Source: Collinsella aerofaciens
GTDB lineage: Bacteria; Actinomycetota; Coriobacteriia; Coriobacteriales; Coriobacteriaceae
Length of the DNA stretch: 64,000 nucleotides
Assembly (NCBI RefSeq): GCF_019131995.1
Contig: NZ_JAHONA010000003.1
Location: 62,001 to 126,000 of the forward strand
Reading direction: 5' to 3'
Shown: piece by piece, positions 8,490 to 16,909 of the stretch
How the letters are laid out: every line of letters starts with the position of its first letter
How positions within the stretch are numbered: position 1 is the first letter of the stretch
Made by a program: the position numbers and the translations under genes
The notes under the pieces: generated by a model
The model's input: only the letters and a program-made list of their open reading frames with translations
What the model was told of the DNA's origin: nothing
Databases searched by the model: none

Positions 8490-9149
8490 CTAAGAAAGCG
8501 TGAGCAGCTCCGGCAGCTGGTCGATAATCTTGTCCGCGGCATCCTGGCTAAAGCCAAAGCGTTCCTCGCGCTTGGCAATGACTGTCAGGCCGGCTCGCTT
8601 GCCAGCGGTGATGCCAGGCACCGAATCCTCGACGCAGCAGCAGCGATTCGCGGGCAGCCCCAGCAGGTCCAGCGCATGCAGGTAGATGTCGGGCTCGGGC
8701 TTGCTCTCCTTAAACTGCTCGCCGCTCACCACATACTCAAAGGCATCCGACAGCCCGCATGCGTTGAGCACTTCCTCGATGCTATCCATGGGAGACGAGC
8801 TGGCAAGCGCCACGCGAACGCCACGGCGCGGCAGCTCTCGAATCGTATCCACGGCGCCTGGGTTAATCAAAGCCTGATAGTCGCGCGGACGCTTATGCGC
8901 CCACTCGTTCCAACGGGCCAACGCTTCCTCGCCAGTGAAATGCCCCTTACCGGCGCGCTCAAACCAATCGACCAGCATATGCAGGAAGAACTGGTGCGAA
9001 GTACCGACCTGCCCATTCAACTCCTCTTGAGTCAGGTTAAGCCCAAGCTCCTTGGCAAACGCGGCAGTCTCGCCCAGGTAGTAATACTCGGTATCGACAA
9101 TCACGCCGTCCATGTCAAAGATAACGGCGTCGAACGGAAATGCGGACAC
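8490..9149 (-). CDS. HAD-superfamily hydrolase, beta-phosphoglucomutase-like
   Basis: A HAD hydrolase of about 219 residues. Motif I is VIFDMDGVIVDTE with the nucleophile and acid/base aspartates, motif II is ALASSSP, motif III lies around FKESKPEPD, and motif IV is VEDSVPG. The helical cap after motif I marks subfamily I, which includes beta-phosphoglucomutases and phosphoglycolate-type phosphatases. The start is set at the GTG at 9149, with AGGGAGGG seven bases upstream. An ATG at 9197 would lie beyond the terminator of the preceding gene. The substrate is unknown. It follows another HAD phosphatase on the same strand. Confidence 0.85.
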   Translation of the reverse strand: MSAFPFDAVIFDMDGVIVDTEYYYLGETAAFAKELGLNLTQEELNGQVGTSHQFFLHMLVDWFERAGKGHFTGEEALARWNEWAHKRPRDYQALINPGAVDTIRELPRRGVRVALASSSPMDSIEEVLNACGLSDAFEYVVSGEQFKESKPEPDIYLHALDLLGLPANRCCCVEDSVPGITAGKRAGLTVIAKREERFGFSQDAADKIIDQLPELLTLS

Positions 9150-9164
9150 GGCACCCTCCCTAAC

Positions 9165-9190
9165 AAAAGGGCGCCCGCAAGCGGACGCCC
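9165..9190 (-). terminator. terminator between the two HAD genes
   Basis: The stem is 9169-9177 with 9182-9190, nine pairs including one G-U, followed on the minus strand by TTTTGTTA. It ends the Cof-type gene at 9213 and argues against the upstream ATG for the next gene. Confidence 0.75.
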
Positions 9191-9212
9191 GAGCCATGCA
9201 CTATCGGCGATT

Positions 9213-10055
9213 CTAACCCAGCAGCTTATCCAGCGCCACCGCAATGCCGTCTTCGTTATTATTGGCGGTCACCATCTGGGCTACAGCCTTGACCTCATCG
9301 ACGGCGTTGCCCATGGCAACACCGGTGCCGGCCCACTCAATCATGGACTTGTCGTTCTGGCCGTCGCCAAACGAGACGACCTCGCTGGCATCGATGCCGA
9401 GCTTGGGCAGGGCACCCTCGAGCGCGCGGGCCTTGTCGATACCAGGCGCCGTGTACTCAAAGTACCAGTCGGCCGTAAACATGCCCGAAAGCGTCTGGGT
9501 AAAGGGCGCATACATCTCCTCGTAATGCGCCTGCAGGTAGGCCGGATCGCCTGCCGTCAGCAGCTTGTCTACGGGATAAGTGTCCACGACCTCATGCAAG
9601 CTCTCGACCTCGCGGATCTTAAGGTCGCAGGCATCGCGCTCGTATTTGACGATATTCTTCTGCGAGCCGTCCGGCAGTGTAATCATGCAGCGATACGAGT
9701 CCTCTACATGCAGGTCGCGCCCGAGCGAGATCATGGGGATCACATCATAGTTTTGCAGGTGATCAATCAGACGGTGCAGTTCGTCAGCTGGCATGGCCTG
9801 GTCAAAAAGGACCTCATCGGTCTGAGCGTCGACAACATGCGCGCCATTGAAAGCGACTAGCAGACCGTCATGGTTTTGGAGGTCGAGCTCCTGTGCCAGA
9901 GCATGTAGCCCCCATGCGGGACGACCCGAAGCCAAGATGAGCTTAATGCCCGACTCCTGCGCCGCGAGCAGCTTTTCGCGCGTACGCGGGCTGATCACCT
10001 TCTGATCGTTGGTGAGCGTACCATCGATATCCATTGCGATGGCTTTAATTGCCAT
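9213..10055 (-). CDS. Cof-type HAD phosphatase
   Basis: A 280-residue HAD protein of the Cof/YidA type (subfamily IIB), with a large cap inserted between motifs II and III. Visible motifs are AMDIDGTLTNDQK at residues 7-19, ILASGRP near residue 38, a lysine in the KARALEGALPKLGI region, and SFGDGQNDKSM as motif IV. Such enzymes remove phosphate from sugar phosphates, flavin nucleotides or pyridoxal phosphate, and the substrate here is not resolved. The start has AGGAGG just upstream. A terminator follows the stop. Confidence 0.88.
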   Translation of the reverse strand: MAIKAIAMDIDGTLTNDQKVISPRTREKLLAAQESGIKLILASGRPAWGLHALAQELDLQNHDGLLVAFNGAHVVDAQTDEVLFDQAMPADELHRLIDHLQNYDVIPMISLGRDLHVEDSYRCMITLPDGSQKNIVKYERDACDLKIREVESLHEVVDTYPVDKLLTAGDPAYLQAHYEEMYAPFTQTLSGMFTADWYFEYTAPGIDKARALEGALPKLGIDASEVVSFGDGQNDKSMIEWAGTGVAMGNAVDEVKAVAQMVTANNNEDGIAVALDKLLG

Positions 10056-10545
10056 ATGTGCCTCCTTGCATCGTTTTTATCGCGCACTATCTTATCCGAG
10101 CCGGGGCACGTTCGCACGGCGCGCGTATGACGGTTGCAAAACCACCCCATTTGAAACAAAGACAAAAAAGTACTTGCAAAGACGCGTTCCGACATATAAG
10201 TTGATAAAAGACCGCCGTTGCGGTTTTAAGTAGATCGAGCATATGAAGTTTCAGTTTTTAGCGTGTAAGAGAAAGAAGATCGGCAAAGTACAGCCCCAAA
10301 CGCAATGACAACTTAATGAGGTAACTGCCACATGTGAGGCACCCGGGGCATTGCTGTCTCGATTTTGAGCACGATGCCTTCCGCCTTGCATGGGCCGTTC
10401 CATCCCGCCCCTGCAGCAACTGCCTCACGGGCTCATTGAAAACCGCATAGCACCCCAACGTCAGCACATCACCCACGGCAAGCACATCACTCACGACAAC
10501 CAACACATCAACAAACAGCACGAACATCAACCGATTGGAGAAGCT
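10056..10545 (+). other. 490-bp intergenic region ahead of the ClpP-like/VirD4-like cassette
   Basis: No gene was recognised here. A possible plus-strand promoter is TTGCAA (10174-10179) and TATAAG (10195-10200), with a short 15-base spacer. Between about 10460 and 10530 there are degenerate short repeats of the form GCACATCAC. If the promoter is used, the cassette would have a leader of about 340 bases. The long leader may be structured, but no known riboswitch was recognised. Confidence 0.4.
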
Positions 10546-11436
10546 ATGACAAACCACCACGCTGAAGACGGCGATAAGAAAAGCATTCTGGATGCCCGCA
10601 TTGAGCGAGCATATGCAAACGAATATGACGCCGCCTTTGCCGCCGCGACCATCAAGAACTACGCGTCGCTACCGCTCGCGACGATCTTGGCCGACCACCC
10701 TCAACTGCTGAAGCGCTGCACAAAGATCATGGGCGACCCCGACATTCGCAAGCTGACAGACCCCTATGCCCCAAAACGCGACAACGATTCGTACGTTCTT
10801 ACCGTAGGCTGCCTAGCCCATATGCTTACGGCGCTTGACACGAAACTCAAGCTCGAATGGGAACCCGACGAGCGTCATGAACTCGAAAGCAAGCGGAACA
10901 CCCTGCGCACCGCACTGTTCCTTCCGTTGGACGGCCTCAAGCGCTGCAACGTCGAGCTCAATACACAGGCGCGGCAAAAGCCCGGGACCACGGGGCAGAA
11001 AACTCCAAGACCCCATGCGGCCATCGTCGACCGCAACCGATATAACCGCATGACCGCGCATTTTTCTGCCGAGGGAACAGCCATAAGGACGCTAATCGAC
11101 CTGCTGTGCCTCCTGAGCATCAACGAGCTATTTGAGGGCTATCTCGCCCTTGTTCCCGCGACGGCACCCAAGTCGGTAGCAAAGATCATCGAGACCTGCA
11201 GACGCCAGTTTGAGCGCCATCGCAATGGCAGCGAGATGAACGCCAGCATCGCGCAGTACTACGCGGCTCATTACAAAAATGACGGATGTGCCCCTGTCGA
11301 GCATCAGCTGCGGCTCGCCTACACCACGCCCGCCGCAACGCTCTATCGCTTTGGAGCCCTTGGCGCTTGCGAGCCGCACGAACAGGCAGTCTGCCCCACA
11401 ACCGAGCTCGATCTCAGGCTCGGACGAACCCTGTAG
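10546..11436 (+). CDS. hypothetical protein, first gene of the ClpP-like/VirD4-like cassette
   Basis: A 296-residue protein that I do not recognise. The start is placed at 10546, where GGAG lies five bases upstream. The open frame extends back to 10390 without a better signal. It is hydrophilic and rich in Arg, Ala and Thr, with no signal peptide and no convincing membrane segment. Residues about 185-215 are hydrophobic and helical (RTLIDLLCLLSINELFEGYL). It has no visible catalytic motif. It stands 63 bases ahead of the ClpP-like gene on the same strand and is likely co-transcribed, so it may be an adaptor, substrate or structural partner of the two proteins that follow. Confidence 0.7.
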   Translation: MTNHHAEDGDKKSILDARIERAYANEYDAAFAAATIKNYASLPLATILADHPQLLKRCTKIMGDPDIRKLTDPYAPKRDNDSYVLTVGCLAHMLTALDTKLKLEWEPDERHELESKRNTLRTALFLPLDGLKRCNVELNTQARQKPGTTGQKTPRPHAAIVDRNRYNRMTAHFSAEGTAIRTLIDLLCLLSINELFEGYLALVPATAPKSVAKIIETCRRQFERHRNGSEMNASIAQYYAAHYKNDGCAPVEHQLRLAYTTPAATLYRFGALGACEPHEQAVCPTTELDLRLGRTL

Positions 11437-11499
11437 CCCGCCAGCCCCTCCGCGGGCAACAATCCTATTCCACAACACAACCAACAGAAAGGAGTCCTC

Positions 11500-12117
11500 A
11501 TGGACACCAATCATTCCCCCATCATCAGCCCCCTCACCATGCGTGAATCCGCCCGAGGCATCACGCTCACCAGCATTTACGATGAGATGCTCGCCCGTCG
11601 CGAGCTCTCCGTCATGGGAAACATCGAAACCCCGATGGCCCACGACCTATGCCAGCAGATCCGCCTGCTCGATGCCACCGACCCCAGCCGCCCCATCACC
11701 ATATTTGTCGCCAGCGCCGGCGGAAGCGTGCGATCGGGCCTTGCGATCTATGACGCCATGCGCCTCGCATCGTGCCCCATCCGCACCGTCTGTCTGGAAT
11801 TCGCCGCGTCCATGGGCGCCGTGATCTTTATGGGCGGCGACGATCGCCGTATGGCGCCCCATGCAGAGCTCATGATTCACGACCCGCTGATCCCCCAGGG
11901 GGCAGGCGGCTCGGCACTTGCGCTGCAAGAAACCAGCCGGCGTCTCATGCAGACCCGCAAGACCCTCACGCAAATCCTCTCGGACCGCAGCGGCCTCACG
12001 CCCAAGCGCATCCAGTCCCTCACTGCAAAAGACACCTACCTTTCGGCCGAGCGCGCCGTCGAGCTCGGCTTTGCCCACGAAATCCTCTCGACCACCAAGG
12101 AGGTCGCCCATGTCTAA
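11500..12117 (+). CDS. ClpP-like serine peptidase
   Basis: A 205-residue ClpP-family peptidase of normal length. The catalytic triad is intact: Ser104 in FAASMGAV, His127 in LMIHDP and Asp178 in TAKDTYLS. The substrate-binding strand is ASAGGSVRSG at residues 71-80, where housekeeping ClpP usually has SPGG. A good SD (AAAGGAG) precedes the ATG. The stop overlaps the start of the VirD4-like gene, showing tight coupling. No ClpX or ClpA lies nearby, so the partner ATPase is unknown. ClpP-like proteins of this sort also occur on phages and conjugative elements. The chromosomal housekeeping clpP is not in this window. Confidence 0.88.
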   Translation: MDTNHSPIISPLTMRESARGITLTSIYDEMLARRELSVMGNIETPMAHDLCQQIRLLDATDPSRPITIFVASAGGSVRSGLAIYDAMRLASCPIRTVCLEFAASMGAVIFMGGDDRRMAPHAELMIHDPLIPQGAGGSALALQETSRRLMQTRKTLTQILSDRSGLTPKRIQSLTAKDTYLSAERAVELGFAHEILSTTKEVAHV

Positions 12118-13414
12118 CCTCGCCAGCCGCCTCGCCGCATCTAAGTCCGCATCGTCCACCATCCTCGCCAAGGATCGAACGCTTTCCTGCGACACCCGCC
12201 AAACGGGACTCAACAACAACGCACTTGTGATCGGCCCCTCGGGAGCCGGCAAGACCCGAAACGTCCTCAAGCCCAACCTGCTGCAAATGAACGCAAGCTA
12301 CATCGTGCTCGACACCAAAGGCACGCTCTGTCGCGAAGTGGGACCCGTGCTGGCAGCCCACGGTTACCGCGTGCAATGTCTCAACTTCGCCGACCTCAAC
12401 ACCGTCCCGGCCCTTGCGCCCGGCATCGAGCGCTGCGGCTACAACCCCCTGAGGCACATTCGCCGCAAGGCGGACGGCAGGCCCAACCAGCAGGACATCC
12501 TCTCGGTGGCAAAGGCCATCTGCCCCATCGAGGACAACAACCAGCCTTTTTGGGATCATGCGGCGGCAAACCTGCTGTCGTGTCTTATCGCCTACGTCAC
12601 CGAACAGCTACCCGCCGACGAGCAGACGATCAGCTCGGTCATCAAGCTGATCGAGCACCTGCAGGACGGTGCCACGGGTCGATTGTTTGACGACCTGATC
12701 ACGACCGACCCCCAAAGCTATGCCCTCTCGCTATGGCGGCGCTACGCCATTACGCAAAATGCCGAGCGCATGCACGCGAGCATCGTCGGCATCCTTGCCG
12801 AAAAGGTCATGTGTCTGGGATTCGACGGTGCGGCACAGCTCTATCGTGAGTGCCATCAGGTGGACTTCGCTTCCATGGGACACACCCCCTGCGCCCTGTT
12901 TGTAACCGTGAGCGATATTGACCGCAATCTCGATCCGCTGACCGGCCTCTTTATTTCGCAGGCGTTTATGGGCCTCATTCGTGAGGCCGATAGGCAGCCC
13001 GACGGCAGCCTGCCCGTGCCCGTGCGCTTTATGCTCGATGACTTCGCAAATCTGCAGATCCCCCAGATCGACAACGTGCTCTCGATTATCCGAAGCCGCA
13101 ACATCTGGGCAACGCTGCTGCTGCAGTCGACCAACCAGCTCGATGCGCTCTATGGCGAGGCACGCGCACGCTCCATCATGGGCAACTGCGACACGCATCT
13201 GGTGCTGGCGTTCCAGGATCCCGAGAGTGCCCGGGTGTTTTCCGACCGCGCCGACGCGCTGCCCAGCACGCTCATGGCGACGCCGATTGATCGCTCGTGG
13301 CTCTTTGTACGCGGTCGCACTCCCGAACAGGTCGAGCGCTTTAGGCTCGAAGACCATCCGCTCTACGGGGAGCTGCCCGAGGCGCAGCGAGGCCATGCGG
13401 AGGCCGAGATCTAG
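12110..13414 (+). CDS. VirD4/TraG-like conjugative coupling ATPase lacking membrane segments
   Basis: A 434-residue RecA-fold ATPase of the VirD4/TraG/TraD type. Walker A is IGPSGAGKT at residues 41-49. IVLDTKGTL follows, as is typical of coupling proteins. Walker B is FMLDDFANL at 307-315, then IIRSRNIWATLLLQSTNQL, the sensor-like segment. Family members usually start with two membrane helices, and this one begins directly with the ATPase domain. AAGGAGG stands six bases before the ATG and the gene overlaps the ClpP-like gene by eight bases. No relaxase, VirB4 or other conjugation gene is present, so it may be a remnant or a part of a separate function. Confidence 0.85.
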   Translation: MSNLASRLAASKSASSTILAKDRTLSCDTRQTGLNNNALVIGPSGAGKTRNVLKPNLLQMNASYIVLDTKGTLCREVGPVLAAHGYRVQCLNFADLNTVPALAPGIERCGYNPLRHIRRKADGRPNQQDILSVAKAICPIEDNNQPFWDHAAANLLSCLIAYVTEQLPADEQTISSVIKLIEHLQDGATGRLFDDLITTDPQSYALSLWRRYAITQNAERMHASIVGILAEKVMCLGFDGAAQLYRECHQVDFASMGHTPCALFVTVSDIDRNLDPLTGLFISQAFMGLIREADRQPDGSLPVPVRFMLDDFANLQIPQIDNVLSIIRSRNIWATLLLQSTNQLDALYGEARARSIMGNCDTHLVLAFQDPESARVFSDRADALPSTLMATPIDRSWLFVRGRTPEQVERFRLEDHPLYGELPEAQRGHAEAEI

Positions 13415-13491
13415 GCGCAGGGTTCTCGCAGCGCGCAGCGCCCCGGCGATGTTCCACAAAGGCCGTGCGCCCCGGGACCACGGCAAAGCAA

Positions 13492-13523
13492 AGGGGCCCG
13501 CATCCAATAGGATACGGGCCCCT
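13492..13523 (-). terminator. terminator of pgi
   Basis: AGGGGCCCGCATCC at 13492-13505 pairs with 13510-13523, with one mismatch that is G-U in the minus transcript. The minus-strand tail is TTTGCTTTGCC. It lies between the convergent VirD4-like gene and pgi. Confidence 0.75.
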
Positions 13524-13555
13524 GACTATAAGGCGCGATGCGTTAACAGCAGCGG

Positions 13556-15250
13556 CTACTTACGGTGAGCGCGATAGAACTCGATAAGCGCCTGGGTCGA
13601 AGCGTCCTGCTCGGCCTTGGCGGCGTCGTCGTGGAAGGCCGGGGTAATCTGCTTGGCAAGCTGCTTGCCCAGCTCAACGCCCCACTGGTCATAGGAGTCG
13701 ATGCCCCAGACCGTGCCCTCGACAAACGTGATGTGCTCGTACAGTGCGATGAGCTCGCCGAGTGCGAACGGGGTCAGCGTGTCGCCAAAGATCGAAGTCG
13801 TCGGACGGTTACCCTCAAAGCAGCGGGCCGGGACGATCTGCTCGGGCGTGCCCTCGGCACGAACCTCGTCGGCCGTCTTACCAAAGGCGAGCGCCTTGGT
13901 CTGGGCCAGGAAGTTGCCCAGGAACAGCTCGTGGACATCCTGGCCGCTGTCGGTCGCAGGGTTGGCAGTGTTGGCGAAAGCGATAAAGTCGGCCGGGACC
14001 ACCACAGTGCCCTGGTGCAGCAGCTGATAGAAGGCATGCTGGCCGTTGGTGCCGGGCTCGCCCCAGAAGATCTCACCGGTATCGGAGGTCACAGCGCTGC
14101 CGTCCCAGCGGACGTGCTTGCCGTTGGACTCCATGGTGAGCTGCTGCAGGTAGGCCGGGAAGCGGTGCAGATACTGGCAGTACGGAAGCACGGCGTGGCT
14201 CTTGGAACCGAAGAAGTTGACGTACCAGACATTGAGCAGGCCCATCAGCGCGACGGCGTTGTTCTCGAGCGGGGTGTTGCAGAAGTACTCGTCGATGGCG
14301 TGGAAGCCTTCGAGGAACTGCTGGAAGCGCTCGGGGCCGAGCACGACGATCAGCGACAGGCCCACGGCGGAGTCAACGGAATAGCGGCCACCGACCCAGT
14401 TCCAGAAACCGAAGGCGTTGGCGGGGTCGATACCGAAGGCCTCGACCTTCTCGAGTGCGGTGGAGACGGCGACGAAGTGCTTTGCCACGGCCTCGGCGTT
14501 CTGCTCATCGGAGCCGTCGATGGCGCCCTGAGCCTTGAGCTGCTCGAGCATCCAGGTCTTGACCTCGCGAGCGTTGGTGAGGGTCTCGAGCGTGGTGAAG
14601 GTCTTGGAGACGATGATCACGAGCGTAGTCTCGGGATCCAGGCCCTTGAGCTTCTCGGCCTGGTCGTTGGGGTCGATGTTGGAGATGTAGCGGCAGTCGA
14701 TACCGGCGTCGGCATAGGGACGCAGGGCCTCGTAGGCCATGACCGGGCCCAGATCGGAGCCGCCGATGCCGATGGACACCAGATGCTCGATCTTCTTGCC
14801 GGTAACGCCCTTCCACTCACCGGAGCGCACGCGCTCGGCGAAGGCATACATGCGGTCGAGGACCTCGTGCACGTCGGCGACGACATCCTGGCCGTCAACG
14901 ATGAGCTGGCCCTTCTCGCTTGCCGGACGGCGAAGCGCGGTGTGCAGAACAGCGCGGTCCTCGGTGGTGTTGATGTGCTCGCCGGAGAACATGGCGTCGC
15001 GGCGCTCCTCGAGCTTCACCTCGCGGGCAAGATCGCACAGCAGCTTGACGGTCTCATCGGTCACCAGGTTCTTGGACAGGTCAAAGTGCAGGTCACCAGC
15101 GTCAAAGCTCAGCTTGTTCACACGCTCGGGATCGGCAGCGAACCAGGCCTTGAGGTCGATGCCCTCGGCCTCGAGCTTCTCCTGATGGGCCTCGAGCGCC
15201 TTCCAAGCGGCGGTCGACGTAGCGTCGATAGGTGCGGCAACAGTTGCCAT
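13556..15250 (-). CDS. pgi: glucose-6-phosphate isomerase
   Basis: A 564-residue phosphoglucose isomerase. It contains two SIS folds with [45 protein letters not shown], the catalytic Glu/His region around [12 protein letters not shown], and a C-terminal Lys in [14 protein letters not shown]. It interconverts glucose 6-phosphate and fructose 6-phosphate. The length is close to the E. coli enzyme. The start at 15250 is favoured by GAGGAC upstream, whereas an ATG at 15277 lacks an SD. It is monocistronic, with a terminator after it and a palindromic repeat beyond its start. It would accept glucose 6-phosphate made by FrlB. Confidence 0.95.
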   Translation of the reverse strand: MATVAAPIDATSTAAWKALEAHQEKLEAEGIDLKAWFAADPERVNKLSFDAGDLHFDLSKNLVTDETVKLLCDLAREVKLEERRDAMFSGEHINTTEDRAVLHTALRRPASEKGQLIVDGQDVVADVHEVLDRMYAFAERVRSGEWKGVTGKKIEHLVSIGIGGSDLGPVMAYEALRPYADAGIDCRYISNIDPNDQAEKLKGLDPETTLVIIVSKTFTTLETLTNAREVKTWMLEQLKAQGAIDGSDEQNAEAVAKHFVAVSTALEKVEAFGIDPANAFGFWNWVGGRYSVDSAVGLSLIVVLGPERFQQFLEGFHAIDEYFCNTPLENNAVALMGLLNVWYVNFFGSKSHAVLPYCQYLHRFPAYLQQLTMESNGKHVRWDGSAVTSDTGEIFWGEPGTNGQHAFYQLLHQGTVVVPADFIAFANTANPATDSGQDVHELFLGNFLAQTKALAFGKTADEVRAEGTPEQIVPARCFEGNRPTTSIFGDTLTPFALGELIALYEHITFVEGTVWGIDSYDQWGVELGKQLAKQITPAFHDDAAKAEQDASTQALIEFYRAHRK

Positions 15251-15378
15251 AAAGTCCTCCTCAGCATACGGGCGCATACCTCCATGCGCCCGGATAATCA
15301 GATGCCCCTATTCTAGCGCAGGTCAAGACTACAATCAGCGAGCGTTGCCAATCCGCCCCCAAACGGCGACCCGCCAAA

Positions 15379-15438
15379 AAGGGACAGGTTTATTTTGGCA
15401 GGTCAAACGCTTTACCTACCAAAATTAACCTGTCCCTT
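15379..15438. repeat. 25-bp imperfect inverted repeat (AAGGGACAGGTT family)
   Basis: Arms 15379-15403 and 15414-15438 match at 23 of 25 positions around ten bases. The core, reading GGGACAGGTT or AACCTGTCCC, is found again at 16805-16834, so this is a dispersed repeat family. It lies between pgi and the next gene and may act as a terminator. Confidence 0.75.
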
Positions 15439-15449
15439 CCTGGCAGGTA

Positions 15450-16025
15450 CTAGGCCGCGGCGCAGACGCTACCGAGCAACTCTCGCAGAGGAGACCCAAT
15501 GCCCTCAAGCAGTTCGGGAGCGATAATGGCAAAAACGGGAACCTCGCCGGCTCCCACGACGGCAGGCACTTTGCCCTCCGAGACAATACATCCATAAGGG
15601 ACAAAACCGTCTTCGCCGGCATCGAGCACCGCCATTCGACGCGCGAGTTCGCGCGCAAAGCCGGCAGTATCGGCATCGCCAATCGCCAGGACAAAGTCCA
15701 CGCCTTCGTCGGTCACCAGGGCCACGGCTTCGTCGATCAGCTCGTCTCCCCCGTCGCTCTCAACCGAGTCGCAGCGAAAAAGCACGCGTTCGAGCAGGGC
15801 GCGATCAAGCGAGCCGAGTGCCGCCGAGACAAGCTCATCGCGCGTATGCTTGTCGCCGCCCAGCACGACCAGCGCCTTGGTGCCACCGTAGTGAGCGACC
15901 AATCGCCCGCACCAGCGAGCCACGTCTCCATCCGCAACAAGGCGCGTCGGCATACCAAACCCATAGTTGACCATTGTCCCCACAACCCTTCCGTGCTTTA
16001 TGGTGGTATCGATCGTTAGGCTCAT
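15450..16025 (-). CDS. possible one-domain relative of iron-containing alcohol dehydrogenases
   Basis: A 191-residue protein. The N-terminal part (NYGFGMPTRLV, HYGGTKALVVLGGDK, then DELIDEAVALVTDEGVDFVLAIGDAD) resembles the nucleotide-binding half of the Fe-ADH/dehydroquinate-synthase fold, in which a YNPTRI-like strand precedes a GG loop. The C-terminal metal-binding helical domain of about 200 residues is absent, and the usual GGGS and PTTAGTG-like motifs are replaced or degraded. It ends cleanly with EELLG-type helices, not a frameshift, so it may be a stand-alone domain with a new role or a decayed gene. The call is tentative. Neighbouring genes give no functional hint. Confidence 0.5.
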   Translation of the reverse strand: MSLTIDTTIKHGRVVGTMVNYGFGMPTRLVADGDVARWCGRLVAHYGGTKALVVLGGDKHTRDELVSAALGSLDRALLERVLFRCDSVESDGGDELIDEAVALVTDEGVDFVLAIGDADTAGFARELARRMAVLDAGEDGFVPYGCIVSEGKVPAVVGAGEVPVFAIIAPELLEGIGSPLRELLGSVCAAA

Positions 16026-16115
16026 GCTACGAAGCGAGCTTTTCCGAGCTGTTTCGCGCTCTTTAGGGCTGCGTTAAAATCAGATTCGATCCGACATGGC
16101 GTCCAGTTGCGACAA

Positions 16116-16739
16116 TTAGGCGGTCAAAATCCAAGGGCCAAGACGCACGAACAGGATGAGCCAGACAAAAGACAGGCAAAACCCGCCCAGCACATCCGAA
16201 ACGTAGTGCACGCCCAGATAGACACGGCTGACACCCACCGCAAGGATGACGCACGCAAGTGCAACCTCGATGGCGGCGCCGAACGGAAGGCCACACACGC
16301 CACACCGCACCAACCATATGCCATAGCCATAAAACGCCATGGCCGCCATCGAGTGGCCCGAGGGGAAGCTCAGCCCCGGTGCCTCGACAAGCCGAAATCC
16401 CTGTGGACGAGGTCGACGCACAAGTACCTTTAACAGCTGGTCGATTGCGCTGATAGCACCGACATTGAAGGCGGCCCAGACAACATGGGCCCAATTGGGC
16501 GCCCACAGCATCGCCGCGGCTAGCACACCGACGACAAACGGCAGCGACGCCAAACTCGAGGCGGCTTTCATCGCGGCCGTCAACACCGGCGACCGAAGCC
16601 TCTCGACAAGCAGCAAGTATCCCACCTCATCGATTCTTATAGCCCGTCCTTTGAGGACCTTGATCAGCAGGTAAACAAAGATCGCAAGGCACAGCACGAA
16701 CAGTATCAAAAGTGCAAGATCACCCATACCTATGGTCAT
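16116..16739 (-). CDS. PAP2-family membrane phosphatase
   Basis: A 207-residue membrane protein with the three phosphatase motifs of the PAP2 superfamily: KVLVRRPRP at residues 104-112, PSGH at 126-129 and SRVYLGVHYVSD at 171-182, the last carrying the catalytic His and Asp. About five hydrophobic segments are present. Family members remove phosphate from phosphatidic acid, phosphatidylglycerophosphate or undecaprenyl pyrophosphate at the outer face of the membrane. The exact lipid is unknown. It seems to stand alone, with no partner gene in an operon. Confidence 0.88.
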   Translation of the reverse strand: MTIGMGDLALLILFVLCLAIFVYLLIKVLKGRAIRIDEVGYLLLVERLRSPVLTAAMKAASSLASLPFVVGVLAAAMLWAPNWAHVVWAAFNVGAISAIDQLLKVLVRRPRPQGFRLVEAPGLSFPSGHSMAAMAFYGYGIWLVRCGVCGLPFGAAIEVALACVILAVGVSRVYLGVHYVSDVLGGFCLSFVWLILFVRLGPWILTA

Positions 16740-16804
16740 CCATACCCCCTCAGCGTATTTAACACATTAAGGCTACCGACCCACCGTAAGCACTCGGTAA
16801 ACCG

Positions 16805-16834
16805 ACCAAAAAAACCTGTCCCTTTTTGGTAGGT
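16805..16834. repeat. half copy of the AAGGGACAGGTT repeat
   Basis: ACCAAAAA (16805-16812) and TTTTTGGT (16823-16830) flank AACCTGTCCC, the same core as in 15379-15438, followed by AGGT. The element lies between the PAP2 gene start and the SOS promoter at 16836. Confidence 0.65.
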
Positions 16835-16835
16835 T

Positions 16836-16864
16836 TTGACGGTGTCCGGTCGAGCGGGTATTAT
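16836..16864 (+). promoter_or_regulatory. promoter of the SOS polymerase operon
   Basis: TTGACG (16836-16841) and TATTAT (16859-16864) are spaced by 17 bases, a near-consensus housekeeping promoter. The LexA box begins at the last base of the -10. Confidence 0.8.
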
Positions 16865-16879
16865 CGAACAGATATTCGA
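16864..16879 (+). promoter_or_regulatory. LexA (SOS) box
   Basis: TCGAACAGATATTCGA matches the actinobacterial and Gram-positive LexA site TCGAAC-N4-GTTCGA at all but one position. It overlaps the transcription start region, so LexA would block the promoter until DNA damage occurs. Confidence 0.8.
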
Positions 16880-16909
16880 TAAGAACATGTGTTTGATGAA
16901 AGGACACGG

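Noticed and set aside
11918..12109. Upstream extension of the VirD4-like gene
   Set aside because: It would overlap most of the ClpP-like gene in another frame. The ATG at 12110 has AAGGAGG at the right distance.
10546..13414. Integrated conjugative element
   Set aside because: No integrase, relaxase, VirB4-like gene or direct-repeat boundary was found around the ClpP-like/VirD4-like cassette, so only the cassette itself is reported.
13565..15316. A 583-codon plus-strand open frame opposite pgi
   Set aside because: It is antisense to an unambiguous pgi, has low-complexity Val/Gly/Leu-rich composition typical of mirrored GC-rich codons, and has no SD or recognisable domain. Similar long frames opposite oppA, nrdD, gap and gpmI were rejected on the same grounds.
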